Positions 51,901 through 63,268 of a DNA stretch of 64,000 nucleotides are shown in pieces; positions within the stretch are counted from its first letter, which is position 1; each line of letters begins with the position of its first letter. Made by a program: the position numbers and the translations under genes. Origin of the DNA: Vitis vinifera (Eukaryota; Streptophyta; Magnoliopsida; Vitales; Vitaceae). Location: assembly GCF_030704535.1 (NCBI RefSeq), contig NC_081812.1, forward strand, positions 16,651,001 to 16,715,000, in the 5' to 3' direction. Below the pieces are notes generated by a model. That model made no database searches. It had not been told where the DNA came from and was given only the letters and a program-made list of their open reading frames with translations.

Positions 51901-54900
51901 TTTCACTTTAAATTTTTTTTTATGATCTCTTTTGTTTCAGTTAAAGATGAAAGCAGAACTGCACTATGGTGAGGCTAATTGTCCTCTTATGGTTCCTGAT
52001 AATTTTCCGAAGGATGATGAGCTTCATTTTGAGATTGAGATGTTGGACTTCTTTAAAGTCAAGGCAAGAAAGAGTTTCTATCTTTATCTAGACTTTGATA
52101 TGATATCAAATTCCTCCCCCTACATGATGACTTATGTTAAAATTCCTTGGCATATTTTAAATTGTATCAACATGGGAAAAGTGTTTGCTAGAAAATTTGA
52201 AGGTTTTTTCTTGGTTGAAATTAAACAGCTCTATTTATATCTCATTTTACACCTTACCCTGGTTGACTGTGAAGACCTTGAGTGTCCTGGGACAATGCGA
52301 AAATTATCTGCCCTCTTTTCAAGCTTTTTAATAGCATCTGAAAATCATCTTGTTTTCAATTTGTTTTTAAAGATATGTTCTGCATCTAGTAACTGAGCTG
52401 TGAATTGATAGTCCACTTGTATTTGTAATATTTTCTGTAATTACACTAAAATTATTTTCATGTTGCTTACCATGTTTTAGTGATTATTCATGAAAATGCT
52501 TGCAACTGTTCTTTAGTTCTAATCTTTTTTTTTTGTTTGTACTGATTTTCAGGTCATCAGTGATGATTTGGGAGTGTTAAAGAAGGTACAAGAATCAATT
52601 ATAACTTTTGGGGGTGGTTGGTATTGGGGGGGTTGTCATTGGGGGGCAGGTTGGGGATGGGTGTTGTTGGTGTTGGATGGGAAAGGGCAAAGTTTAGCAA
52701 ATGTGTGGGGCACAGTTGAGCAAAGATGTGCGGCGCTGAGGGTTGTGATTGGAGTAGAACATTCTTGCAAGTGGATTTTCTGTGCCTTGTAATAATGATT
52801 AATAACTTTGGAAGTGTGAAAAAATAATCTCAAGAATAAATAAAGTTCATAGAAAAAAGTGAAAGGCATGCCATGCAAGCATAATTTGTAGACAATCTTA
52901 TGTGAACCTGCCTATAACCTTACGTACAATCTAGGAAGAAGTGATAAGGTGAAGATTTTTCTAAAATAGATGGTGGTATTTATACTGAATATCTTTAGTA
53001 TATCTTTGTTTCTATGGTATCACAATTGTTCATCCATTTATATGGATAGGTAATAAATGAAGGGCAGGGTTGGGAATCACCACGGGAACCTTATGAAGTA
53101 AAAGCATGGTAGAAACTTGTACTTTGCTACCATCTTTTGTTTTAGTGTTGGACTGAAGGTTTAAATGCTTAAAATTTTTGTAGCCCTTACATCATATATT
53201 GTTGGTTCTAGGATTTCCGCAAAGACTGGTGAGGGGAAAGAGATTCTATCACATACAAAAGGAGAACCGTATTTCTTTACTTTTGGAAAATCTGAGGTTG
53301 GTGACTTATTTTCTGCAACTTTCCTTTCCTCTTTCATCTGGTGCACGTAGGGTCCATTTGGGGGTAATTTGTATAAAAGTACTTTTAACTTGTAGCATTT
53401 ATATCGGAAATACTTTTATGGAGAATCAATTAGGGCTTGTTTGGTAACTATTTTTGAAAATAGTTCTGAAAAAATAATTTTTAAGAACAATTTTTAAAAA
53501 CTGTTTTGTGATGTTTTGTAGAATAAAAATTTGTTTGGAAGCCAGAAATGTTTTTAACTTGTTTTTAATATTTTTAAATATGTTTTAAAAATAATTTTTA
53601 TGCCTACTGTTTTGTTTTTAATCATTTTACATGTTTGTATAATTATTTTTTAAAACAACCCTTAGAAGACAAGTGAACACAGTAGGAAACCATTAAATGT
53701 TATTCTCTAAAAATACCATATTTTTTGTTCTTAAGAATAGAAAACAAAAAACAGTTTTTGGTTGCTAAACGTGTTTTCCTGGTTTTTTGTTCTAGTTGTT
53801 CTACAGAACAGAAAACTGTTCTCGAGAATAGTTGCCAAACATGCCCTTAGTGTTTGGATATAAATTAAAATGTGTTTTGAAAATGTTTTTCGCAATGGGA
53901 TATATAACAAAGCAGTAATTTTTGGAAGAAGCACCTAACAAGTTCTAGTTTGAAGATTATTTCAAGTGCTTTTATAGATTTTTAAAAGTGGTTTTAAAAT
54001 TTAATTGAACGCCTTATTTTTGTAAAAATAAAAAATGAAAATGCTTCCAAGCATTAATAAGCTCTTGTAACCCTCCAAGAATCCCTCCCATATGGACTCC
54101 TAGTCTGTTCCATCCTCTAATATGTTGGGTTCTTCTGATAAGTGCAGATTGCATTGAAAAGTCCATCCTTGTTTCCTTGTTTTTATTTGTGACTTGCCCT
54201 ATAATTAATTGAGCTTGACGGATTGCAGCTATATCTGAGTTTTTCAATTGACTTGGAAACTTATGTTTGTTTTGTGTAGCTATGGAAGATGCTACTCTTC
54301 TGTTATATTGATGACTTAGACTATTTTCAATATGGTGTTTATCATTGCTTATAGGTGCCTAAAGGTCTTGAGATGGGAACAGGAACAATGACACGGGGAG
54401 AGAAGGCTGTATTGTATGTTACCAATCAGTATATAACTCAATCTCCTCTCATGCCCATAATTGAAGGTGTTGAAGAAGTTCTTTTTGAAGTAGAGCTTGT
54501 CCACTTCATTCAGGTGTGCAGACTTCTTCCAGCTGTAAATTATAGTTGTTTGTTCATCTGCTTTATAAAATTATTGAGTTTATTTGTGAGAGGACACTGT
54601 ACTAGATGTAAGAGTTGTTATGAATGTTTTGTCTTCTTCATGTCAAGGTAAAATTATTTCCGATCAGGAAAATGTTAAGGAAAATGATTTAATAGATTTG
54701 GGGATTTATTTGAAATTCATCAGTTTTTTTTCTCCTTTTCCTTTTCCCTTTTGAGTTAAAATGCATAGGTATAGTTATATACTTACTTTATCCTAATCAT
54801 GCTGGGATGATTTGATACCATGCGGGGTATAATATGATCCAGTTTTGTCACCAAGGTGTTAGATGAACTGGGCATGCCTGTTTAACTTGTTTTCTGCGGC

Positions 54901-55067
54901 AAGTCAATTGGGTGACACCTATTATTAATTTATTAAAAACATAAAAATAAATAATTTATAATATTAAGAAAATTTCACAATTTCTATGAAAAGGAATTCT
55001 TTTAAAAAAAAAGAGGAAAAAGAAAAGCTTTTTAACCTTGTTCTTACTTGAGGAGAAAAGTGCTGAT

Positions 55068-55104
<37 letters not shown>

Positions 55105-58100
55105 GTGTGCCTGCGTGTGTTTTTATGTCATTCTTTAATGTTTCCGATTGGTGTTATGGCTACTCCAGTAATGCGTTTCTTTGGCATGGATTGTTTTTGA
55201 TCATCTAAGATTGGTTCTGAGTAAATTCTGAAATGGCATTGCTTGTCCAACTTGGATTGTTTTCATGCCTTCTCTTTTTTTGCTCTCTATTTTCTTTATA
55301 TTTTTTAGTAAAAGAACGTATCATTGTAGTTTTCTTATTGTAGACAACAGATTATCTGAATTTTTATAATTTACTGCAAAGTTAATTGCACTTGTGCGAT
55401 AAACTCTGTTTAGCATTGTCTATATGGCATCTGCTTTGGGCAAACCATTAAGGCTCCTGGGTAAACAATATGCTCATTGCCTGGCATTACCTAGACAAAT
55501 AGTTATTTCAAGAATCATGATCATATCCATGCATTATTGAAAGGGGAAAAGTTGTTTTCTTTTCCTTTGATTATCCTTCATTTGTTTCAATGCTTAATTT
55601 TCCTTTCTATAGAGAGGTAGAGGAGGATGTGATCTAATCCTCTCATCATGTGTTGCCAGGTGCGGGACATGCTTGGAGATGGACGTCTGATAAAACGCCG
55701 CATTCATGATGGAAGGGGTATTAATTCAGAATTTATATTCTAGCAATAACATGAGAAGGTAATATAGATACTATTGAAGTATCAAACAACTGCGTTGTTC
55801 CATACCTTCATATAGTTGTTTAATACTTCAATGGTATCTATCTCTCTCTCAAAAAGGAAGAATCAAACAACTGAGTTGTGTGTTCAGGATACTATTGGTT
55901 CTAAAATTTATATTGGGAACAATAATATAGTTTCTTTATTTTGTTAGCTTGATTGTGCTAAATAGAATGAGAATTTATATGGTTAATCTTTGGAAGTCCC
56001 CATTTTCTGCAGGCTTGTGAAAGCAAGACTACTTTTTTTCCTGATACAATTTTATGTTTATAATTGCTTCCCAAGTGTAAATTGTTTTTCTAGCATGTCA
56101 TGAAAAATGCTTCAGAGTTAACATTGTTGATCATTGCTGGATAAAGTTCTATGGCTAAGACAAATTTATCTTCGGAACTGCTAGATTTTGATCCATAACT
56201 AGGTGAGAGAGGCTCTTCAAAAAAGTAGTTATTGGAGTTAATTCATTTAGGATGTTCATTAGAAGATCCTGTAGTGTAGGCTACAGTGAGTAGAGTGACT
56301 TTCACCCCTTACCTTATGGGGCATCCTGAAGTTCAAGAGTATGTAAAAGAAAGAACCCTACATCAGATTATAGCATTTCTGACATATTCCTTACTGATAT
56401 GAGTTTATAAAGATATTGCCTGTGCTGTAAGGCAAAAGTAATTTCACGGCAACCAGGCCATGGAACTAGAAGGTTATACTTTATTTAGGTTCATGATAAA
56501 GATTATAAATGGTCATAGTAGACTTAAGCCTTTTCTTTTTCCCATAATTTTTCTGAGGTAAAAGAAAGTTATTGTCTGTAATCCACTTAAGTTCATATAG
56601 ATGTTGCAAAACACCAGAACTGCTTCTAGTTGTTTATAAAGGTGTCTATGTTGTTGTTACTGAGGCATTATAGTAAATAACCATTGTTCATTATGCATCT
56701 TGCTGATAGGAACTTAACTCATTGTTAAGATAAGGCACTGTTTGATTTTTGGAAAGTGCTAAGAAAAGGAAAAAAAAAAATGCTAAGGAAAATAACTTTC
56801 TTATTTATGTATATGATAGGAGTTCACAATTCCTCTGGGTTCATCCTAATAATGTATCCAAGTTTGGCGATGGAGATGAACTTTGATGTTTATGTTCATG
56901 AAATCGGATGCATAAGACCATGTACAAAGAAAAATATATAATTGATCCATGTGGATGTACGGTTATTAAGGAGTTAAAATGTGGGGATGCAAATCAACTG
57001 CATTCTAACAGTTGTGCAACATGTACTAAGTTGTGGTTATCCCTAAAAAATATGAATAGAAGGAAAGAAGAAAATAACACTTTGGGCAATTTTATCCCCT
57101 ATAATTTGGTACTGTCCTTGGGAAGCATTTTGGAACTTTTAGCTAGCTGGTAAACAATTGAAGTCTAATCGTGACTCAAATATGAGAGCAGCCATCAATG
57201 GTAGGAGGCGAAATGTCTCTTCAAACTGATTGCATGCAGTGCCTTCAAAATCAGCTTGATCAATGACAAGAGTAGTTTTACCAGTTCCTTCAATCAATCA
57301 TCCAACAAAATGAAGCTTTAAAAAAGGAAAAATGTGATTCTCAAGTTTCAATTATGAACCAGTTGACTTAGCATGTCATCATTATTGCCACTGCTGAATT
57401 ATGGATTATAGTCTTAGCGAGAGAAGTCATTCTTGATCGTGAAAGAAGAAAATTCATTCAGGAATGGAACCATTTGCTCTCAAAAGGGAAAAGGAGTTGT
57501 GCAGCTGCACTTAAGAGTGTGGAAAAGTTTGGTTTGGTTGGTTCTTAGAAAAATTAGCCGAGCAGCATGGTTGGTTTTTGCTTCAATCAAACCAAACTGG
57601 CTCTTAGTGTTGGAAAACCAAAATAAACTAAGCTTGTGGAGGTTAGTTTAGTTTGGTTTAAATGGATTAGTTGAACTTAAACCAATTTGGGCCTTAAGCT
57701 CGATTGGATTTTAAAGGTTGTTTGAAACTCATTTTGGTGTCAAACCCAAAATTCATTTGAAATTTCATACCTATAATAGAATACATGCATTTGACAATTG
57801 TTTCGAGCCATAATCAAATAACAATGATCTATTTTATATAGTGTATGCAATATAAATTGCAATGAATATAAACAAACTCATCTAACATTAAGTGATTATA
57901 AATCACAAAAAATGTAAGTCTTAGAGTCTTGGTGCAAAGTGTTTGGTGTGCAGTGGGTTATGCATTCCTCAGTTAGGAGGGATCTGTTAGGTTGACATGA
58001 CTCTTGTGGGTAAAAAAAAGGGAGAAAGCGTGGAGGACCGCTCCTTTATGTTTAATGTGGACTTTATGGAAGAAAAGGATTGGAAGAGCTTTCAATGACA

Positions 58101-61100
58101 TTGCACAGTCTGACCAAGCAATTAAATCTTTTTTATCTATGCTTTTGTGAATTGGGTTAGGGTGTATATAGAGGATCACACTTTGTTTATGATTGATTTT
58201 ATAGATTGGTTGTTTGTCAAGTAAGGGGAAGACCTTTTTTTGTCTCCTTATTGGCTAGCTTTTTTAGGTGTTGTTTGTATACTTTGTATGTATTGTTTTT
58301 GCCACTTTTAGGCGTTTCTAATGCAAGTCCGTTTTTTACCTATTGAAAAAAAAAGAAAAAAAAAAAAAGAAGTCTCGATGTAGAGTGGTTTTTTTTGGAT
58401 AGGAGATCAGGAAACTGAAAATTGAACTGACCATGATGGTTTTCACAATCTCAAATTGAATTGAGCCCCTCATGATTGTTGAAACTAAACCGATTTGGTT
58501 GGTTTTGGTTAGGTCACGTCTATTTTATTGCTTTTCATTTTCTACTTAAACCCCTAATTTGTTTTGGGATGAACTGGTGGAAGCTAAGATGAGTATTGAC
58601 ATGATGAAAGGGAGGTTGCATCCTTAGGTTGTTAATAACATCATAAAGGGGCTTGTAAGTATCCCACTTAGAAGAAGTAGTTAGAGTAGAAGTTCCATAT
58701 GGGTTTCTTCCCTTGAAGTTTCAGATATATGACAATAATGACACATAGGTGAACTTGTGGATTACTTGATGCATTTTCACCAAGTGACTCTTATGCGAGG
58801 AAACAATGCACTGATATGTAGGATGTTCCATTCTAGGCTATAAGGTTGCTGTTAGAGTGGTTCCATATGTGCACATCCCGATACCATTAAGATATGGAAT
58901 GAATGTTCAATATAAAGATGGTAGAAGGAGAGAATGCACATGACTATCTTAGGCATTTCAACTTGGCTCTAGTGTAGGTTGAGAGTTATGATGATGCAAC
59001 AACAAGGATAGCTTTTGAAAATGGACTCCCAATCGATTCGAACCCTTACATATCTTTACACAAGAAGAAACCTGCTAGTATTGAGGACTCTTTCACACAT
59101 ATGTACAAGTAAGCTTGCTTAAAAGAGGATATGGTCGCTTTTTAGCCGAAGGTCATCACAACAACTAACTTAGAGAGCAAGAAAAATGTTCATCTAACTT
59201 GGAGGAAGTTTAAAAGGGAAAAGTTGTTTGAGAAGGAAGATTTGGAGGTGCTAGTAGTGGATGAAGCAACTTAGTAAAGAACTAGAGTTCACTCTTACTA
59301 CGCTCAATGCCACATACTAGTACACTTTTAGAGAACTAATTTACAGGACTTAGATGACCACCTTAGTGTGAAGGAGATTACTCTAAGAAAAGCAAAAGTA
59401 AGCATTGTGATGGACTTGCTATAGAGAAGTGCATAAGCCTTAAGCATGTGGTTGAAATGCAAATAAGGAAGGAAAAACTATGACAGTTTGTTGCAAAAAA
59501 GGATAAAAAAGTGCAAGTAGTGTAGTAGGTAGCACAAGGTGATAAAGAAAATCTCACTTTTAAGAAAAACATTTTTCGTTATTCATAGTAGAAATTTGAG
59601 AACTTGTTAGCAAATACAATTGTTGTTCCATACAAGAAGGCTAAACTTGTGTTCGCCAATTATTCTAACATAAAAAATGGTTTTCCTGAGATATAGGTCC
59701 TTACTCCTCAAGCATATCATCTTATGCAATAAAAAAGGAAAGTTGATGTAAACAAAGTGAAGAATTGCCAACCAATAAGCCTAAAGACTCTTAAAGGTTG
59801 GATTTATTTGAGAAGTTCAATATCCAAGCTGGTTAGCAAATACAATTGTTGTTCCAAATCTTGTGTTAGCATCAATTACTCTAATTTAAAAAAAGCTTGC
59901 TTGAGAGACTATTTCCCAATCTCAAGCATAGATAAACCTATAGAAGCAATAGTTGGACATAAAAAAGTTGTCCTTTGTGGACATTTACTTGAGTTATGAT
60001 AAGATGAGTATAGAACCATCAAATGCAAAAATGATGACATTTGTTATAGGGAAGGATAATTTTGATGCCTTTAAGGTTGAAGAATACTAGTGCAACATGG
60101 TAATGACTTATTTCTAAAATGTTTGAAGGTCTTACTTAGGAAAACTAGGGACTTGTATGCTAAACTACCAACTTTCCTAAATGGCAAGTTGGTAGTTCAA
60201 TATAGTATCAGAGTTTCATTTGGAGGGGGGTCATGTGTTTAAGTCTTACTAGGTTTATTTTTCTGATTTATTAAGCCTGTGTAAGCTCAAAGGAGGTTGA
60301 TTGTAGTTGTTTGCTCATTAGTCCATGTGTCTCTCCATGTGTGGGTATGATGAGACCACACATTAGGGAGGGTGTTAGAAAGTATGATATACATTCTGGA
60401 CTCAAATCTTACAAGCTTAAGCTTTTAGGAATGTTAGTAAGGAGATGGTGTATATTGATGATATGTTGGTGAAAAGTGTGGAGAAGGAAAGTCATTAAGA
60501 TTTAGGAGCCAACTTTGATCTTTTGACCAAATATGGGATGAAGCTAAACCACAAGAAACTTTTTCTTGGAGTAGGGATTTGCAACTTTCTCAGGTTTTTG
60601 TTTAGTCAAAGGGTGTCATAGAGGTCAAATGAGAACAAGTAGACACATCAATAAAAATGCCATTGCCTTGGAGCATTGAAGACATCTAGAGACTCACATG
60701 ATAACTTGATGCATTGAGATGATTTATCTTAAAGAGCTCAGATGATTGTCTTCCTTTCTTTCAAGTCTTTGGGTAGATAGGAAAGCTTATTTGGAAAACA
60801 ACTATGAGATAGTTTTTCAATGGTTGAAGGAGCACTGATTGTTATTACCTATTTTGGAACTAACGTATTAGCTAATTAGCTTATGTGTCATCTAAAAATT
60901 TGTGAAGACTTGTTATATCTCGCTACATCCTAGAACAGTAAGCATGGTACTTAATTGGGAGCAAGGCCAAGCAAAACTTTTTGGGAGTAGGGTCAATCAA
61001 AACTTCCTGTTTATTATGTGTTAATACCTAATTTCGTGCATTCCATGTGAATATGTACACTTTTGCGACATGTTCCCATGTGACATGTTGTATTGCTAAT

Positions 61101-63268
61101 AATACATCACCATGTGTATTAGATGATTTTTCACTCATGATTATAAATGTTTGGCCTTGTTGCATGCGTGCATTGATGTGTCTTGTGTTGGGTTGGAAGA
61201 CACATTGAGCACGAATACTAACCCCTACCTTAGTGGATGTCCCATGTGTAGCAAATGCCAATGGAGTACACTATCACCTTCTAATTGGGAAAATACTTGC
61301 TAAGTGAGCTATGACTTTCTTTTCCTCACCACGTGATGTCAATTAGATCTCTCATATAAGGTTAGAGTTGGCTTGCTATTTTGTGAGGTGGCCTCATCTT
61401 TTGTATGGGTAGTGTTAACACACTTCCTCGAAGAAATTTCACTTAGGGAGTGACACCCTGATGCTATGACACCTACTTGAGTAGGGAGTAGGGCTCGGGA
61501 AGTCTTACATGGACCTTGTGCACCCAAGTGGTTACTTTGAGACCCTTTTTATACCCTTTGTTTTTTTAAATTTTGAAGTGGGCACTTTTATGACCCTTGT
61601 TGATGGCTTATCATGAAGTGTTGTCAATTCAAGGCCACACAAAGCAATTATAGGCCAAGTAAGAATCTACTTTATCACTTAGAAGCACCGCTACTTGGAG
61701 TATGACAATCGACACCTACTTCAAGACGAACTTAGAGGGAGTAGTGTAGTTCACAATTTTTTTACAAGTTCATCATAATAAGGTATCCCAATTGGGTGAT
61801 GGACATGAACTTGGATATATATGATCATGAACTTGTGGGTGTATGATTATTAAGGAGTGAAAACATCAAGATTGAACCAACCGCGTTTAGACAATTGAGC
61901 AACAATTACTAAGTGGTAGTTTATCCCTAAAAAATTATAAATAGAAGGAAAGAAAAAGAAAAAAAATGCATTTTAGGGTATTTTATCTTGTACAATACCA
62001 TGGAAAAGATAAGGAAAAAGAAAAAGAAAAACCTAATAAAAAGATGCCTAGGATGGGGAATGAATGATCGTAAAATGTTTTCCTTCTCATTTTCCTTGAA
62101 AAGGGTGGAGAAAGTTAGGGCAAAATCCATTCATCAAGAATTTGGTTTTCTTTCCCTGGACTTTTTCAAGGACAATCAAACAAGAGAAAAAATTTATAAT
62201 TTTTTTCCGCATATTTTCCTCATTGTGTTCTCTCCGTCTCAAACTTTCTAAGAACCAAACTTAGTCTAAATGCTTTTCCTGATGGATTGTTTTTTCTTTA
62301 TGTGTTTCATTGAGGTGTTGAGATAGCTTGGGAAAATGTCCAATAGGTTGCTTGAAATATGTTTGGACTACCCAAATGAAAACTAGGTAGTCTGTGTTTT
62401 CGTGTTTTTGGTTCTTCTGTCTTGATTTCACTATGGATATCAGTTTTTCATTTTATGTTCTTCTTAATTGTTTGGAATAATTAGGTGACTTTCCCATGGA
62501 TTGCCCTCTTCATGACAGTCTACTACGTGTTCACTACAAGGGCATGCTTCTTAATGAAGAGAAGACTGTTTTCTATAACACTAGGGTTGATAACAATGGC
62601 CAGCCTTTGGAGTTTGGTTCTGGAGAAGGGCTTGTGAGTTATTCATCCTTTTCAAAGGAAAAACCATTCTGCCAAGTGTTGATTTTAGATTTTTATTTGT
62701 GGATCTCTCTGAAGTATTAGTAGATTTTTTGTCAATGTCTCAACCATGTATTTCTTTATGCACAAATGAAATATATATATATATATATATATTTTATCAG
62801 AATGCGCAAATGAAATATATCTATAAGCCAATTGCTAGTTTCCCATAACTACGTTATAATTTTTTCTTTCAATGATGGCAATTGCTTAATTAATGTGAGA
62901 GGCTGTTCTTTTGTGGGCTAGGTGCCTGAGGGGCTGGAAATGTGTGTTCGTCTTATGCTGCCAGGGGAGATAGCTCTTGTAACATGTCCTCCTGACTACG
63001 CATATGATAAGTTTCCCAGGTTATATTCCAAATCTAGTTATTATATATTATTTATATTGTGGTGTGCCAAAAACCAATGCATAAGTAGAGGTTTATTAGT
63101 TGAAACTCTAATTGTTATTGTTATCTTCATCCTCATCCTATTCTTTCTCAAGGTTGCTTGTTAATGATACTTGTGTTTTTCTTTAACCATATGATTAGAC
63201 CTGCTAATGTTCCTGAAGGTGCTCATGTTCAATGGGAAATTGAGCTTCTTGGTTTTGAGATGCCAAAG
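48942..63268 (+). CDS. PAS1: PASTICCINO1, FKBP-like immunophilin (5' part, runs off the window)
   Basis: Thirteen exons: 48942-49015, 49116-49200, 49542-49611, 50022-50119, 51941-52063, 52553-52585, 53050-53108, 53212-53296, 54355-54513, 55660-55717, 62485-62633, 62922-63019 and 63199-63268. They keep frame for 387 residues. The protein matches plant PAS1 throughout, starting with a Lys-rich leader then KIVPGSLMKAVIRPGGGDS. Three FKBP-like domains follow at about residues 48-145 (GLLEGMPTM, ELHFEIEMLDF), 165-262 (VPKGLEMGTGTM, FEVELVHFIQ) and 283-380 (VHYKGMLLNEE, WEIELLGFE). The TPR and C-terminal part lies beyond the window. In Arabidopsis PAS1 is an ER-associated scaffold for very-long-chain fatty-acid elongation that controls cell division and hormone response. 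Intron 5 appears to use a GC donor, exon 6 is only 33 nt, and intron 10 is 6.8 kb and full of retroelement remains. Confidence 0.95.
52610..52661 (+). other. G-quadruplex-prone tract in PAS1 intron 6
   Basis: On the transcribed-sense strand, G-runs of 5, 7, 6, 4 and 3 are separated by short loops, starting about 25 nt after the 33-nt exon 6. The sequence meets the usual pattern for a very stable quadruplex. A role in splicing of the small exon is inference. Confidence 0.7.
53431..53850. mobile_element. hAT-like MITE in PAS1 intron 8
   Basis: TAGGGCTTGTTTGGTAACTA at the left end is mirrored by TTGCCAAACATGCCCTTA at the right, and the subterminal words (AAAATAGTTCTGAAAA and TTCTCGAGAATAG) are also inverted. 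About 420 bp, non-coding, A/T-rich. Terminal motifs of this form are typical of small hAT-derived elements in dicot introns. I could not find a clear 8-bp target duplication. Confidence 0.65.
55068..55104 (+). repeat. (CT)n microsatellite in PAS1 intron 10 upstream flank
   Basis: A CT dinucleotide run interrupted once by TT, located in intron 9 of PAS1 between exons 9 and 10. Simple sequence repeat. Confidence 0.9.
56821..57110. repeat. Left copy of diverged direct repeat in PAS1 intron 10
   Basis: From GTTCACAATTC through TTATTAAGGAGT and GTTGTGCAAC to TTATCCCTAAAAAATATGAATAGAAGG, this matches 61752-61998 in the same orientation about 4.9 kb away. The pair encloses gypsy-like fragments and could be old LTRs, though no clear TG...CA ends were found. 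Confidence 0.6.
57928..58372 (+). mobile_element. 5'-truncated LINE fragment with poly(A) tail
   Basis: Frames shifted and with stops still show VFGVQWVMHSSVRRDLL and then WKKRIGRAFNDIAQSD, which are typical of the C-terminal region of plant L1-type LINE ORF2. The fragment ends in an A-rich tail (58345-58370). The call is based on recognised family wording, not on a search. It is inserted in sense within intron 10 of PAS1. Confidence 0.65.
58840..60690 (+). mobile_element. Decayed Ty3/gypsy gag-pol remnants
   Basis: 58960-59110 resembles a gag core (DDATTRIAFENGLP). 59900-60110 resembles the RT region around DYFPISSIDKPIEAIVGH and FVIGKDNFDAFKV. 60449-60640 carries YIDDMLVKSVEKESH and YGMKLNHKKLFLGVG, the RT catalytic block of the kind in Tat/Ogre-like gypsy elements. 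Many stops and frameshifts are present. RT is split by a nested insertion at about 60130-60420 that contains ATAGTATCAGAGTTT, resembling a primer-binding site. It is unrelated in sequence to the young element at 32199-39745. Confidence 0.65.
61752..61998. repeat. Right copy of diverged direct repeat in PAS1 intron 10
   Basis: Partner of 56821-57110, sharing GTTCACAATT, TTCATCATAATAA, GATTATTAAGGAGTGAAA, TTGAGCAACA and TTATCCCTAAAAAAT. Divergence is substantial, so the pair is old. Confidence 0.6.
62765..62792. repeat. (AT)n microsatellite in PAS1 intron 11
   Basis: AAATATATATATATATATATATATATTTT, followed a few tens of bases later by a second copy of the word GCACAAATGAAATATAT / GCGCAAATGAAATATAT. 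Simple sequence repeat. Confidence 0.85.

Noticed and set aside
51932..52396. 154-codon frame as a separate gene
   Set aside because: Its first part is PAS1 exon 5. The rest is read-through into intron 5 past the splice donor.
53041..53110. PAS1 exon 7 ending at GAA|GTAAAA (53098)
   Set aside because: This canonical-looking donor would put exon 8 out of frame with an early stop. The donor at 53109 (TG|GTAGAA) keeps frame and the conserved residues.
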